From assembly GCF_900142915.1 (NCBI RefSeq), contig NZ_FRCM01000005.1:496001-560000 (forward strand): a DNA stretch of 64,000 bases, read 5' to 3'. This document shows, piece after piece, positions 1-9,105 of this stretch. Source of the DNA: Mucilaginibacter sp. OK098 (lineage in GTDB: Bacteria > Bacteroidota > Bacteroidia > Sphingobacteriales > Sphingobacteriaceae). Each line of letters begins with the position of its first letter. Position 1 is the stretch's first letter. The notes beneath the pieces are model-generated. The model did not search any database, was not told where the DNA came from, and saw only the letters and a list, made by a program, of their open reading frames with translations. The translations under genes and the position numbers were made by a program.

Positions 1-73
1 GTGTAACAAAAAAGCTCGCTTTTCAGCAGGCTTCATCTATGGTCTATCGTCCATGGACAATGGACTCAAAAAA
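1..73. other. Intergenic edge of window
   Basis: Non-coding stretch downstream of the M13 peptidase gene. It holds a small AAAAGC/GCTTTT hairpin near positions 12-25. Positions 38-66 carry words of the type ATGGTCTAT/CCATGGACAATGGAC, resembling one arm of the iterated-word hairpins seen elsewhere in the window. The partner arm, if any, lies outside the window. Confidence 0.3.
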
Positions 74-2152
74 CTACCAAACCTTCGTTCTATCCTCCGG
101 TTTCTTATACATTTTGTCACCGGGCTTCACACCGAAAGCTTTATACCATGCATCTATGTTTGTTAGAGGTGCGTCGGTACGGTATTGCTCAGGCGAGTGC
201 GGATCGGTTAAGATCCGTTGTGCCGCAGCTTCAGGACGCTGCGAACTCCTCCACACCTGCGCCCATGAAAGGAAGAAACGCTGATCAGGTGTAAACCCGT
301 CAATTTTTGTGTTGGATTTGCCTTCTTTAGTTTTCTTAAAAGCTGCATATGCTACATTTAATCCGCCCAAATCTGCAAGGTTTTCACCAAGGGTGAGTTT
401 GCCATTCACGTGGATGGTATCAACAACCGTGAATTGGTTGTACTGGTTTACCACTTGGTCGGCACGGAGTTTAAATTTATCGGCATCATCCTTTGTCCAC
501 CAGTCGCGTAATGTTCCATCCGCATCATACTGGCGGCCCTGATCGTCAAAACCGTGGGTCATTTCATGGCCAATCACAGCGCCAATACCGCCATAGTTAA
601 CCGCGTCATCGGCTCCAAAATCAAAGAACGGAAATTGCAGGATCCCGGCAGGGAAAACAATCTCATTATTGGTTGGGCTGTAATAAGCGTTAACAGTTGG
701 CGGGCTCATGCCCCAACGGGTTTTGTCAACAGGCTTGCCCAACTGGCTTACGTTATAATTATATCTCCATTGAGCTATCCTGCGCAGGTTACCGGCATAA
801 TCACCCCGTTCTATCTCTAAACCAGCATATTGCTGCCATTTATCGGGATAGCCAATTTTAACAGTAAATGCAGCTAGTTTTTTCAAAGCACGTGCCTTTG
901 TTACGGCGCTCATCCATGTTAAGTTTTGAATGCGTTCCCCAAGGGTAACTTTAAGGTTATTCACCAGGTTTGCCATATATTGCTTGGCCGCAGGCGTAAA
1001 ATATTTTTCTACATATATTTGTCCCAGTAATTCACCAAGACTGCCGTCAACCAATCCTGAAATACGCTCAGTGCGTGGCGCCTCTACTTTTTGCCCGCTC
1101 AGTGCGCTGCTAAAATCGAAGCTTGCTTTTACAAACGGAGAGCTCATTGCCGATGCAGAACCTTTTAAAATGTTCCATTGCAAGTAAACCCTCCAGTCGG
1201 TAATCGGGGTTGCAGCTAACTGCGCGTCCAATGCTTTATAATAGTCGGGAGCGGAAACAATAACAGTGTCCTGTCCATTAATTTTCATCAGCGGCATCAG
1301 CTGTGCCCAGTTAAGATGAGGCGTGATCTTACTAAAATCAGTTACAGCCAATTTATTATAGGTTTTATTAGGGTCGCGCATGGCAACGCGGCTTAACTGT
1401 GCTTTGGCAATGGCAGTTTCAATAGTAAATATTGTTTCTGCATTTTTTGCCGCCTCCGCATCGCTTGTACCGGTAAGTTTAAATAATGTGATAATATACT
1501 GTTTATAAGCAGCCTGGATCTTTTTGGTACGCGCATCATCTTTTAAATAGTTATCGCGGTCTGGCAGGCTGGTGCCGCCTTGTCCAAAGCTTAATATATT
1601 TACAGTTGGGTGTTTTGAGTCCTGGCCAACGCCAAAACCAAATAACGGACTGCCCACGCCATTTGTACGTTCATAAACAGCTTCTTTTATTACACCATCC
1701 AGGTCAGTTACTTTCGCAACACGCTCCAGGTCGGGTTTTATTGGGTCGTATCCACGTTTTTCAACGGCAACGCTATCCATTCCGCTCGCATATAAATCGC
1801 CAACACGTTGTTTCAGGCTGCCTTTTGGCTGTCCCTGAGTTTTACTTACATCGTTTAATATTCCCAGCAGCCTGTCTGTGTTTTCCTGGTGAAGGATGCT
1901 GAAACTGCCCCAGCGGGTTTCTTTCGCCGGTATGGCATTATTTTTTACCCAATTGCCATCGGCATATTCAAAAAAATCGTCGCCCGGTTTAACCGATTGG
2001 TCCATATTAGCCGGATCAATATATTTTTTGAGATCTAAGGAGATAGCCGGTGATCTTGGCTTATCCTTTGTTTTTACGCCATCCTGGGCGAAGGCATTTA
2101 CCGACAGGCATAATAATCCCATCAGCATAAAATTCTTTACGTTTTGTTTCAT
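74..2152 (-). CDS. M13 family metallopeptidase (neprilysin/PepO-like)
   Basis: A 692-residue zinc endopeptidase, probably periplasmic or surface exposed, expected to cleave oligopeptides. An N-terminal signal peptide ends near the Ala-Phe-Ala-Gln of residues 20-23. The N-terminal M13 domain follows (about residues 45-430). The catalytic domain has the zinc motif HEMTH at residues 529-533, the third ligand in GENLADLGG (Glu590) and the substrate-binding NAYYSP motif. Length is typical of bacterial members. The gene stands alone and converges on the window edge. No symbol is given because pepO is used for several distinct M13 proteins. Confidence 0.93.
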   Translation of the reverse strand: MKQNVKNFMLMGLLCLSVNAFAQDGVKTKDKPRSPAISLDLKKYIDPANMDQSVKPGDDFFEYADGNWVKNNAIPAKETRWGSFSILHQENTDRLLGILNDVSKTQGQPKGSLKQRVGDLYASGMDSVAVEKRGYDPIKPDLERVAKVTDLDGVIKEAVYERTNGVGSPLFGFGVGQDSKHPTVNILSFGQGGTSLPDRDNYLKDDARTKKIQAAYKQYIITLFKLTGTSDAEAAKNAETIFTIETAIAKAQLSRVAMRDPNKTYNKLAVTDFSKITPHLNWAQLMPLMKINGQDTVIVSAPDYYKALDAQLAATPITDWRVYLQWNILKGSASAMSSPFVKASFDFSSALSGQKVEAPRTERISGLVDGSLGELLGQIYVEKYFTPAAKQYMANLVNNLKVTLGERIQNLTWMSAVTKARALKKLAAFTVKIGYPDKWQQYAGLEIERGDYAGNLRRIAQWRYNYNVSQLGKPVDKTRWGMSPPTVNAYYSPTNNEIVFPAGILQFPFFDFGADDAVNYGGIGAVIGHEMTHGFDDQGRQYDADGTLRDWWTKDDADKFKLRADQVVNQYNQFTVVDTIHVNGKLTLGENLADLGGLNVAYAAFKKTKEGKSNTKIDGFTPDQRFFLSWAQVWRSSQRPEAAAQRILTDPHSPEQYRTDAPLTNIDAWYKAFGVKPGDKMYKKPEDRTKVW

Positions 2153-2574
2153 ACAGTCAGTTACTTGAAAAATAAAGTTAAGAAATTAAGGATGAAGGCC
2201 GCAAACAGGCTGGGCCGGATCTTAGCGGTTAAACCACTTTACCAGGAAAGAGGACTTTGCTTTTTTTAGCATTTCGAGTAAAAAGCGGTGCAGCGGCAAT
2301 GTTTTCATAGCCATTGAGGATGTTTTTAGATTAAACTTTTTAATTGTAAAAATATTGTGATGAAGAGGTTCATAGTTGATGGTTTATAGTTCATAGTAAA
2401 AAAGTGGCAGTAGTAGTGGTGAGTAGCAGTGATGTTGGAGGTTAGGCGAAATAATATCACTACCCCCCCCCATAAACCTAACTTCGGCCATGAACCATGA
2501 ACTGTCAACTATGAACCAATGACAAAGCAGCCAAAAAAACCATGAACCATGAACTATGAACCATGAACTATTAT
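2153..2574. repeat. Intergenic region with iterated-word inverted repeat
   Basis: About 420 bp without a gene between two divergent genes. The left arm (2367-2397) is built from GTTCATAGTT-like words. Two right arms (2489-2519 and 2540-2570) are built from CATGAACCATGAACTATGAA-like words that are largely complementary to the left arm. The pairing is imperfect but extends about 30 bp. A G/T-rich stretch (2404-2452) and a run of nine C lie between the arms. A short open frame on the minus strand across this region is composed of the repeat and is not called. Confidence 0.6.
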
Positions 2575-2582
2575 TAAATTTG
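2575..2582 (+). promoter_or_regulatory. Promoter -7 element for valS
   Basis: TAAATTTG matches the Bacteroidota primary sigma -7 consensus TAnnTTTG. It ends 6 nt before the valS ATG at 2589, so the predicted transcript would have a leader of only about 3 nt. The transcription start is inferred from the consensus geometry. Confidence 0.5.
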
Positions 2583-2588
2583 CGCCTT

Positions 2589-5249
2589 ATGAGTATTTCT
2601 AAAACATACCTGCCCCAAGAAGCCGAAGAAAAATGGTACAGTTACTGGTTAAAGCACGATTTTTTTAAATCGGTGCCTGATGAACGCGAGCCATATACGA
2701 TTGTAATTCCGCCGCCAAACGTCACCGGTGTGCTGCACATGGGGCATATGTTGAACAATACCATACAGGATGTGCTGATCCGCCGTGCGCGGATGAAAGG
2801 AAAAAATGCCTGCTGGGTACCCGGTACCGATCATGCAAGTATTGCAACAGAAGCAAAAGTTGTTGCTATGCTTAAAGAACGCGGCATCAGCAAAAAAGAC
2901 CTTACCCGTGCCGAGTTTTTAGCTTACGCTTTGGAATGGAAGGAAAAATATGGAGGTATTATTCTCGACCAGCTAAAAAAATTGGGTGCGTCCTGCGATT
3001 GGGACCGTACGCGGTTTACTATGGAGGATGATTTATCAGAAGCCGTAATTGATACCTTTATCCACTTTTATAAAAAAGGCCTTATATATCGCGGTGTACG
3101 CATGGTAAACTGGGATCCGCAGGGAAAAACTGCGGTGTCTGACGAGGAGGTTATCCGTAAAGAAGTAAATCAGAAACTTTATTATATACGCTACGCTGTT
3201 AAGTCCGAAAGTAAGAGCAATGAAGAAAATAATCCTTCGGACTTTCTTACTATAGCAACAACCCGCCCGGAAACTATCATGGCTGATGCAGCTATTTGTA
3301 TCAATCCAAATGATGAGCGGTATTTGCATTTGCACGGTAAAAGAGTATTGATTCCGCTTATTAACAGGGAGATCCCGGTTATATTGGATGAGTACGTAAC
3401 CATGGATTTTGGTACCGGCTGTTTGAAGGTAACGCCTGCGCATGATTTGAATGACTATGAGCTTGGCCAGAAACATAACTTGCCAGTTATTGATATTTTA
3501 AATGATGACGGAACGCTTAACGAAAAGGCGGAGATCCTGGTGGGTGAAGATCGTTTTATCGCCCGTAAAAAAATAGCTGCATTGCTGGAAGCTGACGGAT
3601 CACTGGATAAGGTTGAAGATTATAAATCGCAGATAGGTTTTTCAGAACGTACTGACGCAGTTATTGAGCCAAAGCTATCTATGCAATGGTTTTGCAAGAT
3701 GGAAGAAATGGCGAAACCTGCACTTGATTATGTATTGAAGGGCGAGATAAAATTGATCCCCGATAAATTCATAAACACGTACCGCCACTGGATGGAGAAC
3801 GTACGTGATTGGAATATCAGCCGCCAGTTATGGTGGGGACAACAGATCCCTGCATGGTATTTGCCAAACGGCCAGTTTGTTATTGCAAAAACCCGTGAAG
3901 AGGCGTTTAAAGAAGCAATTAAGCTGAAAGGCGAAAGCTTAAAGCTTAAAGCTGAAGACTTAGTACAGGATGAGGATGTACTTGATACCTGGTTTTCTTC
4001 ATGGCTTTGGCCTATTTCTGTATTTGACGGATTTAAAGATCCAAACAATGCAGACATAAACTATTATTACCCGACAAATGATTTGGTTACAGCGCCCGAG
4101 ATCTTGTTCTTTTGGGTTGCCAGGATGATAATGGCCGGGCATGAGTTTAGGGGCGAGGCGCCGTTTAAAAACGTTTACCTAACCGGGATAGTTAGGGACA
4201 AGCTTGGTCGTAAAATGTCAAAATCATTAGGCAACTCGCCTGATCCGCTTAGCCTGATTGAAAAGTTTGGCGCTGATGGCGTTAGGGTAGGGATGCTGTT
4301 GTGCTCGCCTGCCGGTAACGATTTAATGTTTGACGAGAGCTACTGTGAGCAGGGCCGTAACTTTGCCAACAAGATCTGGAATGCCTTTAAGCTGATCAAG
4401 GGCTGGGAAGTTGACGAAAGTTTAAAAAATGATAACCAGGTAGCTATTGATTGGTTTGAGAGCAGGTTTAACCAGGCCTTAACAGAAATTGAAAGCAACT
4501 TTGAGCAATTCCGCCTTTCAGAAGCTTTAATGACCACTTATAAACTGGTATGGGACGACTTTTGCGCCTGGTACCTGGAAATGATCAAGCCGGTTTACCA
4601 GCACCCTATTGACAGGGAAACCTATGATAAAACAATTGCATTTTTCGAAGATATTTTAAAGATCCTGCATCCGTTTATGCCATTTATTACGGAAGAGCTG
4701 TGGCATGATGAACTGTTTGGCGAGCGATCAGAACTGGATTGTTGCATCGTTGCCCAATTACCGAAATATGGGCAAATTAATACACGTCTGCTTGACGATG
4801 TTGAAATTGTAAAACAAATTATAACACAGGTTAGAAATATCCGCAACGCAAAACAAATATCACCAAAAGAAAAACTGGAACTTTCGGTTAAAGCAAATTC
4901 GGGTGTTGCCTATAAAAATTACGAATTAATTATTACCAAACTTGGCAATATCAGCGCGTTTGATTTTGTGGCTGATAAAGTGCCTCAGGCTGCGGGCTTT
5001 ATGGTTTCAACCGATGAGTTTTACGTGCCTTTAAATGAAAGTATAGACCCTGTTGCCGAGTGTGCAAAACTGCAAAAAGAGAAGGAATATTTAATTGGGT
5101 TTTTAAAAGGAGTTAACTCAAAGTTAGGGAACGAACGATTTATGAGTAACGCAAAACCCGATATTATTGAGGTTGAGTTAAAGAAAAAGGCCGATGCTGA
5201 AGCTAAACTGAAAATACTGGAGGAGAACTTATCGGCTTTGGCTTGTTAA
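2589..5249 (+). CDS. valS: Valyl-tRNA synthetase
   Basis: Class I aminoacyl-tRNA synthetase that charges tRNA-Val in the cytoplasm; 886 residues from the chosen ATG. The Rossmann HIGH motif is HMGH (residues 50-53) within PPPNVTGVLHMGH. The editing (CP1) domain follows, with the TTRPET segment. KMSKS lies at residues 542-546, then the anticodon-binding domain with WDDFCAWYLEM, and a C-terminal coiled-coil arm rich in Lys/Glu. An upstream in-frame ATG at 2556 would add 11 residues encoded by the intergenic repeat (MNHELLLNLRL). The start at 2589 (MSISKTYLP) is preferred because it follows the promoter element and begins the conserved protein. Confidence 0.97.
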   Translation: MSISKTYLPQEAEEKWYSYWLKHDFFKSVPDEREPYTIVIPPPNVTGVLHMGHMLNNTIQDVLIRRARMKGKNACWVPGTDHASIATEAKVVAMLKERGISKKDLTRAEFLAYALEWKEKYGGIILDQLKKLGASCDWDRTRFTMEDDLSEAVIDTFIHFYKKGLIYRGVRMVNWDPQGKTAVSDEEVIRKEVNQKLYYIRYAVKSESKSNEENNPSDFLTIATTRPETIMADAAICINPNDERYLHLHGKRVLIPLINREIPVILDEYVTMDFGTGCLKVTPAHDLNDYELGQKHNLPVIDILNDDGTLNEKAEILVGEDRFIARKKIAALLEADGSLDKVEDYKSQIGFSERTDAVIEPKLSMQWFCKMEEMAKPALDYVLKGEIKLIPDKFINTYRHWMENVRDWNISRQLWWGQQIPAWYLPNGQFVIAKTREEAFKEAIKLKGESLKLKAEDLVQDEDVLDTWFSSWLWPISVFDGFKDPNNADINYYYPTNDLVTAPEILFFWVARMIMAGHEFRGEAPFKNVYLTGIVRDKLGRKMSKSLGNSPDPLSLIEKFGADGVRVGMLLCSPAGNDLMFDESYCEQGRNFANKIWNAFKLIKGWEVDESLKNDNQVAIDWFESRFNQALTEIESNFEQFRLSEALMTTYKLVWDDFCAWYLEMIKPVYQHPIDRETYDKTIAFFEDILKILHPFMPFITEELWHDELFGERSELDCCIVAQLPKYGQINTRLLDDVEIVKQIITQVRNIRNAKQISPKEKLELSVKANSGVAYKNYELIITKLGNISAFDFVADKVPQAAGFMVSTDEFYVPLNESIDPVAECAKLQKEKEYLIGFLKGVNSKLGNERFMSNAKPDIIEVELKKKADAEAKLKILEENLSALAC

Positions 5250-5281
5250 TTGCATATATGCTTGCGATAAATTATTGAGAG

Positions 5282-5310
5282 CAGGGGGTTCTAAATTTTC
5301 TTCCCCCTTG
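5282..5310 (+). terminator. Weak stem-loop after valS
   Basis: AGGGGG (5283-5288) pairs with CCCCCT (5303-5308) across a 14-nt loop, 33 nt after the valS stop. Only short T-runs follow, so intrinsic termination is uncertain. Confidence 0.3.
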
Positions 5311-5359
5311 ATATTATTGATTTTTATAATCAACTTTAACAGTTAAGTGCCTACATTTA

Positions 5360-7177
5360 ATGAGCAAGGACGCAGGTTTTTTTAATTTTTCCATCAACAA
5401 AATAATTTCAAACGACCAGTCCATTCTTGATCAGGCGCGTATTCGATTGTTATACTATGGCTTCTATATAGTATTTGTTGCGGTTGCAGGATTATTTCTT
5501 AGTGTTTACCTTCAGCACCTTCCTTTGCTTACAGCAATGGCAGGCATTGTACTGCTGTGTGTGGTTGTTTTATTTAAATACCTTACCTATAAACCACAGT
5601 GGCGCCATATCTCGCACGCTTTGCTTGCTATAGCTACCCTTATTAATTTAAGTAATGTTTTTGTGGTTATACAAAAGGTTGATATTATAACCATACAGGT
5701 GATACTGCTGGTAGTAATATTTAGTTATTATATGCTGGGGAATGGCTGGGGGCTATTTTATTCGCTGTTAAATATTCTGCCTGTGATGGTGTTTTATGTG
5801 CTGGAGTATAATGAAAGTTATTTTATCCCGCTAAGGCCCGAAAGTATTGATCAGTCAACAATTATCATTAGCATGTTTGCTAATTTTATAATTATTGTTT
5901 TTATCCATAGTCATTTTTACGGCGCATTTTTTAAAAATATAAACCAGCTTGAAGAAACAAGCAGGGAGCAGGCTGTCCTTAACAATAAATTGGAGCTTGC
6001 AATTGACAAAGCCGAGAAATCGTCGCAAATAAAATCGGAGTTTTTGGCAACGATGTCGCACGAGATCCGCACGCCTTTGAATGCCATAGTGGGGATGAGT
6101 AATTTGATGATAATGGCTAACCCAAGGCCCGACCAAAATGAAAATCTTAACGTATTAAAATCCTCTGCAAATAACCTGCAATCAATAGTAAATGATGTGC
6201 TTGATTTTAATAAGATAGAAGCAGGCAAAGTAATATTTGAACACTCAAAATTTAGCATAGTTGACCTGTTACAAAATATTTGCGGGGCCCAACAGCTAAA
6301 AGCTGAAGAAAAAGGGCTTGCTTTTACACTTAAAATAGACCCAACGCTTAATAACAGGGTGCTTTTAGGCGATTCGACCCGGTTAACCCAAATATTGTTT
6401 AACCTGGTAAGCAATGCTATAAAATTTACCAGGGAAGGTAATATTTATGTTAAGGCTTTTTGTTATGAAGACAGGGATAATAAAGTACGTGTAACCTTTA
6501 CCGTTAAAGATACAGGCATTGGTATTGATAAAGACAACCTGCAAAGTATTTTTGAGCCTTTTACCCAGGAATCAATAACTACTACGCGGCAATATGGCGG
6601 TACCGGCATGGGGCTTGCTATAGTAAAACGTTTGCTTGAATTGCAGGGTTTACAAATGCATGTTTCCAGTAAGCTGGGTGAAGGCTCTGAGTTTTCATTT
6701 AATATGGAGTTTGCCGTATCATCGGCAAGTATAAATGAGGTTGGTGAAAAACACCCGTTATTACAAAATCCGGGAGTTTTAAGCAACCTTAAAATGCTTA
6801 TTGCCGAGGATAACCCGGTGAATGTACTCCTGATGAAAAAGTTGCTTTCAAAATGGAAAATAATACCTACCATAGCTGAAAATGGAAAGGTGGCAATTGA
6901 TATTTTTAAAACAGGTAACTTCGATATTATTTTGATGGACCTGCAAATGCCTGTAATGAACGGCTTTGACGCTGCCATGGAAATAAGAAAATTACCTATC
7001 GCCAAAAAAGCAAATGTCCCTATTATTGCCTTAACCGCAGCTGCTTTGTTAGACATTGAAGAACAAGTTTTAAACGCTGGTATGAATGATTATGTATCTA
7101 AACCGTTTAAACCCGAAGAACTGATGGAAAAGATCCAAAACCTGGTTTTTGCTGTTTCCGCTCACAACTCATTATAA
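5360..7177 (+). CDS. Hybrid sensor histidine kinase/response regulator
   Basis: A 605-residue membrane sensor. About six hydrophobic segments (residues 28-195) contain no recognisable periplasmic sensor domain. A short coiled linker leads into the HisKA domain with phospho-acceptor His234 in MSHEIRTPLNA. The HATPase domain carries N-box LVSNAIKFT and G-boxes DTGIGID and GGTGMGLAI. A C-terminal receiver domain has Asp527 in ILMDLQMP and an acidic pair in IAEDNPVN. Output is probably phosphotransfer to a separate protein, because there is no DNA-binding domain. The 3' end overlaps the convergent neighbour by 16 bp. The signal sensed is not evident. Confidence 0.92.
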   Translation: MSKDAGFFNFSINKIISNDQSILDQARIRLLYYGFYIVFVAVAGLFLSVYLQHLPLLTAMAGIVLLCVVVLFKYLTYKPQWRHISHALLAIATLINLSNVFVVIQKVDIITIQVILLVVIFSYYMLGNGWGLFYSLLNILPVMVFYVLEYNESYFIPLRPESIDQSTIIISMFANFIIIVFIHSHFYGAFFKNINQLEETSREQAVLNNKLELAIDKAEKSSQIKSEFLATMSHEIRTPLNAIVGMSNLMIMANPRPDQNENLNVLKSSANNLQSIVNDVLDFNKIEAGKVIFEHSKFSIVDLLQNICGAQQLKAEEKGLAFTLKIDPTLNNRVLLGDSTRLTQILFNLVSNAIKFTREGNIYVKAFCYEDRDNKVRVTFTVKDTGIGIDKDNLQSIFEPFTQESITTTRQYGGTGMGLAIVKRLLELQGLQMHVSSKLGEGSEFSFNMEFAVSSASINEVGEKHPLLQNPGVLSNLKMLIAEDNPVNVLLMKKLLSKWKIIPTIAENGKVAIDIFKTGNFDIILMDLQMPVMNGFDAAMEIRKLPIAKKANVPIIALTAAALLDIEEQVLNAGMNDYVSKPFKPEELMEKIQNLVFAVSAHNSL

Positions 7178-7620
7178 AAAGGCAATTCCTCAATAAACTT
7201 ATAATCCTGTTTATCAAAATCAATGCGGCAGTAGTAATGTTGTAACCCGTTGGTAACCACAAGCAGCTTTACTTTATGAACCATGTTATACCTGGCTATT
7301 TGGTCGAAGGTTTTTTGATCTATGGTTACTGAAGGCGCTTTACATTCAACCAATAATATTTTCTCGCCTAACGAATTGTAAACCACAATATCAGTCCGTT
7401 TGGCCATTCCATGCAGTTTGTGGCCACCCTCAAGTTTTATCAATGTTTTCGGATATTTTTTTTGATTGATGAGGTATTGTACAAAGTGCTGTCGCACCCA
7501 CTCTTCAGGGGTAATTATAATATTCCTTTTCCTGATAATATCAAACAGCGTTAACTGGCCGTTAACATCATTTATTTTAAAAGGATACGGTGGAAGGTTG
7601 AGCGGCAGCAGCAGATCCAT
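7162..7620 (-). CDS. HsdR N-terminal-like (PD-(D/E)XK type) protein
   Basis: A 152-residue protein resembling the stand-alone 'type I restriction enzyme R protein N-terminal' family common in Bacteroidota. It starts MDLLLPLNLPPYPFKI. The nuclease-like core includes RTDIVVYN followed by ILLVECKAP, fitting the D...ExK signature of the PD-(D/E)XK fold. No helicase/translocase domain and no HsdM/HsdS genes are nearby, so a role in classical restriction is not supported. It converges on the hybrid kinase with a 16-bp overlap. Biological role is unknown. Confidence 0.75.
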   Translation of the reverse strand: MDLLLPLNLPPYPFKINDVNGQLTLFDIIRKRNIIITPEEWVRQHFVQYLINQKKYPKTLIKLEGGHKLHGMAKRTDIVVYNSLGEKILLVECKAPSVTIDQKTFDQIARYNMVHKVKLLVVTNGLQHYYCRIDFDKQDYKFIEELPFYNEL

Positions 7621-7779
7621 ATTGCGAAAATGGAAATTTTATAAGGGGAATCCTAATGATGTTGATACAATTCAGGAGTTATGGCGCAGGTAGCAGCTAT
7701 ACAGCAATTGATATTTGTTATTCACCAATGACAAATGACCACTGCCCACTGACTAAAATTCCTTATTTTGCACACTGAA

Positions 7780-8802
7780 ATGACGGCGACCGATATTATA
7801 AAAGATCTGAAGAATAAAAAGTATAAACCCCTGTATTTACTGCATGGGGAGGAACCTTATTTTATTGATTTGGTGAGTGAATATGTAGAGCGTAAGCTGT
7901 TGCCTGAAGCTGAAAAAGGATTTAACCAAACCGTTTTATACGGTAAGGATACCGATATAATGACCGTGCTAAATGCTTCCAAACGCTACCCCATGATGGC
8001 CGATTACCAGGTAGTTTTGGTAAAAGAGGCGCAGGATATGAAATGGGGAAGTGACGATGCCGATAAAAAAGGAATAAACCCCTTATTAAGTTACCTGGAG
8101 AACCCGCTGCCAAGCACCATTCTTGTTTTTTGCTACAAGTACGGCAAGTTTGATAAACGTAAAAAGACTTATAAGGCCATAGAAAAAAACGGACTCATTT
8201 TTGAATCAGCTGCTTTATATGATAGTAAGATCCCTGCGTGGATTGAAGGCTTTATAGCCGAAAAGGGTTATAAGATCAATCAGCAGGCCTCCCTTATGCT
8301 GGCTGAATATTTGGGTAACGATCTTTCAAAGATCAGTAATGAGCTTGAAAAGCTGATGCTGAATGTACAGGCCGGGCAGGAGATCACCCTGAAGCATATT
8401 CACGATAATATAGGCATCAGCAAAGAATATAATGTATTTGAGCTGCAGGCCGCGCTTGGTAAAAAAGATGCATTAAAGGCTAACCAGATCATTAATTATT
8501 TTGAGGCCAACCCCAAAGCTAACCCAATAGTATTGGTTTTAGGTAATCTGAATAACTTTTTCAGCAAGGTGCTAACTTATCATTATGTAAAGGATAAGTC
8601 GCCGCAAAACCTGGCGCGGGAGCTGGGCATCAGTCCGTATTTTATAAAAGATTATGAGCAGGCCGCCCGCAGCTATAACTATGGCAAAACCATGCAGATC
8701 ATCAGCTACCTGCGCGAGTATGATTTGAAAAGCAAAGGCGTTGATTCAAACACCGATAATGGCGGGCTGATGAAGGAATTGGTGTTTAAGATTTTGCATT
8801 AG
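7780..8802 (+). CDS. holA: DNA polymerase III delta subunit
   Basis: Clamp-loader subunit that opens the sliding clamp during replication; 340 residues from the ATG at 7780. The N-terminal segment YLLHGEEPYFIDLV is typical of the delta family. A degenerate AAA+ fold (about residues 15-200) is followed by the C-terminal helical domain, with GISKEYNVFELQAAL and the ending GLMKELVFKIL. An in-frame TTG at 7768 would add four residues; the ATG gives the conserved MTATDIIKDLKN start. The upstream TTATTTTG resembles a -7 element but is one base short of consensus. dnaE lies 21 kb away on the same strand. Confidence 0.93.
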   Translation: MTATDIIKDLKNKKYKPLYLLHGEEPYFIDLVSEYVERKLLPEAEKGFNQTVLYGKDTDIMTVLNASKRYPMMADYQVVLVKEAQDMKWGSDDADKKGINPLLSYLENPLPSTILVFCYKYGKFDKRKKTYKAIEKNGLIFESAALYDSKIPAWIEGFIAEKGYKINQQASLMLAEYLGNDLSKISNELEKLMLNVQAGQEITLKHIHDNIGISKEYNVFELQAALGKKDALKANQIINYFEANPKANPIVLVLGNLNNFFSKVLTYHYVKDKSPQNLARELGISPYFIKDYEQAARSYNYGKTMQIISYLREYDLKSKGVDSNTDNGGLMKELVFKILH

Positions 8803-8832
8803 GATTTAAATCATTTTTTTCTTGAATTGGCC

Positions 8833-8940
8833 CGTAGAGACGCGATGCTTCGCGTCTCCCGCCTGCTAATTATACTTAAGAAATTTGAAATGCAAAATTC
8901 GGGATGCAAAGTTTCAGACGCGAAGCATCGCGTCTCTACG
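8833..8940. repeat. Inverted pair of GTAG-type REP elements
   Basis: Two identical 25-bp elements lie in opposite orientation, at 8833-8857 (+) and 8916-8940 (-). Each is CGTAG followed by the palindrome AGACGCGATGCTTCGCGTCT: an 8-bp stem with a TGCT loop, overlapping the tag by AG. The same element occurs at 48620, 48878, 49146 and 49249, in and beside the RAYT gene. The GTAG tetranucleotide 5' of a hairpin is the known hallmark of REPs handled by RAYT transposases. Confidence 0.85.
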
Positions 8941-8988
8941 AATTTTCATTACAGCATCTTTTTAAGGTTGATAAATTTTGCCGATGTT

Positions 8989-9105
8989 CTATTCAGCCTT
9001 ATCATAAAGTTCAAACCCTTTCTTTATCATATCCTTCACATCACCAATCAGGCTATCATCCGGTTTCTTAAAGTTGAAGCACGATTTTCCTTTTAGTAGC
9101 TTTGG
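8989..9105 (-). pseudogene. C-terminal remnant resembling a DUF1801 protein
   Basis: The minus strand reads 38 residues (PKLLKGKSCFNFKKPDD... ending GFELYDKAE) before a stop, with a TAG immediately upstream and no start codon. KGKSCF..KK followed by an amphipathic helix resembles the C-terminus of small DUF1801 (YdhG-like) proteins. The rest of such a gene is absent, its place being taken by the start of the next gene. Recognition is from memory of the family, and the piece is short, so this is tentative. Confidence 0.4.

Noticed and set aside
2326..2508. Minus-strand open frame upstream of valS
   Set aside because: It is a translation of the GTTCATAGTT-word arms with no support as a gene.
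7162..7620. Part of a restriction-modification system
   Set aside because: Only an HsdR N-terminal-like domain is present; no methylase, specificity or translocase gene is adjacent.
8827..9096. Plus-strand open frame of 89 codons between holA and the 9102 gene
   Set aside because: Its first half translates the GTAG-REP pair and its second half is antisense to the DUF1801-like remnant; there is no independent sign of coding.
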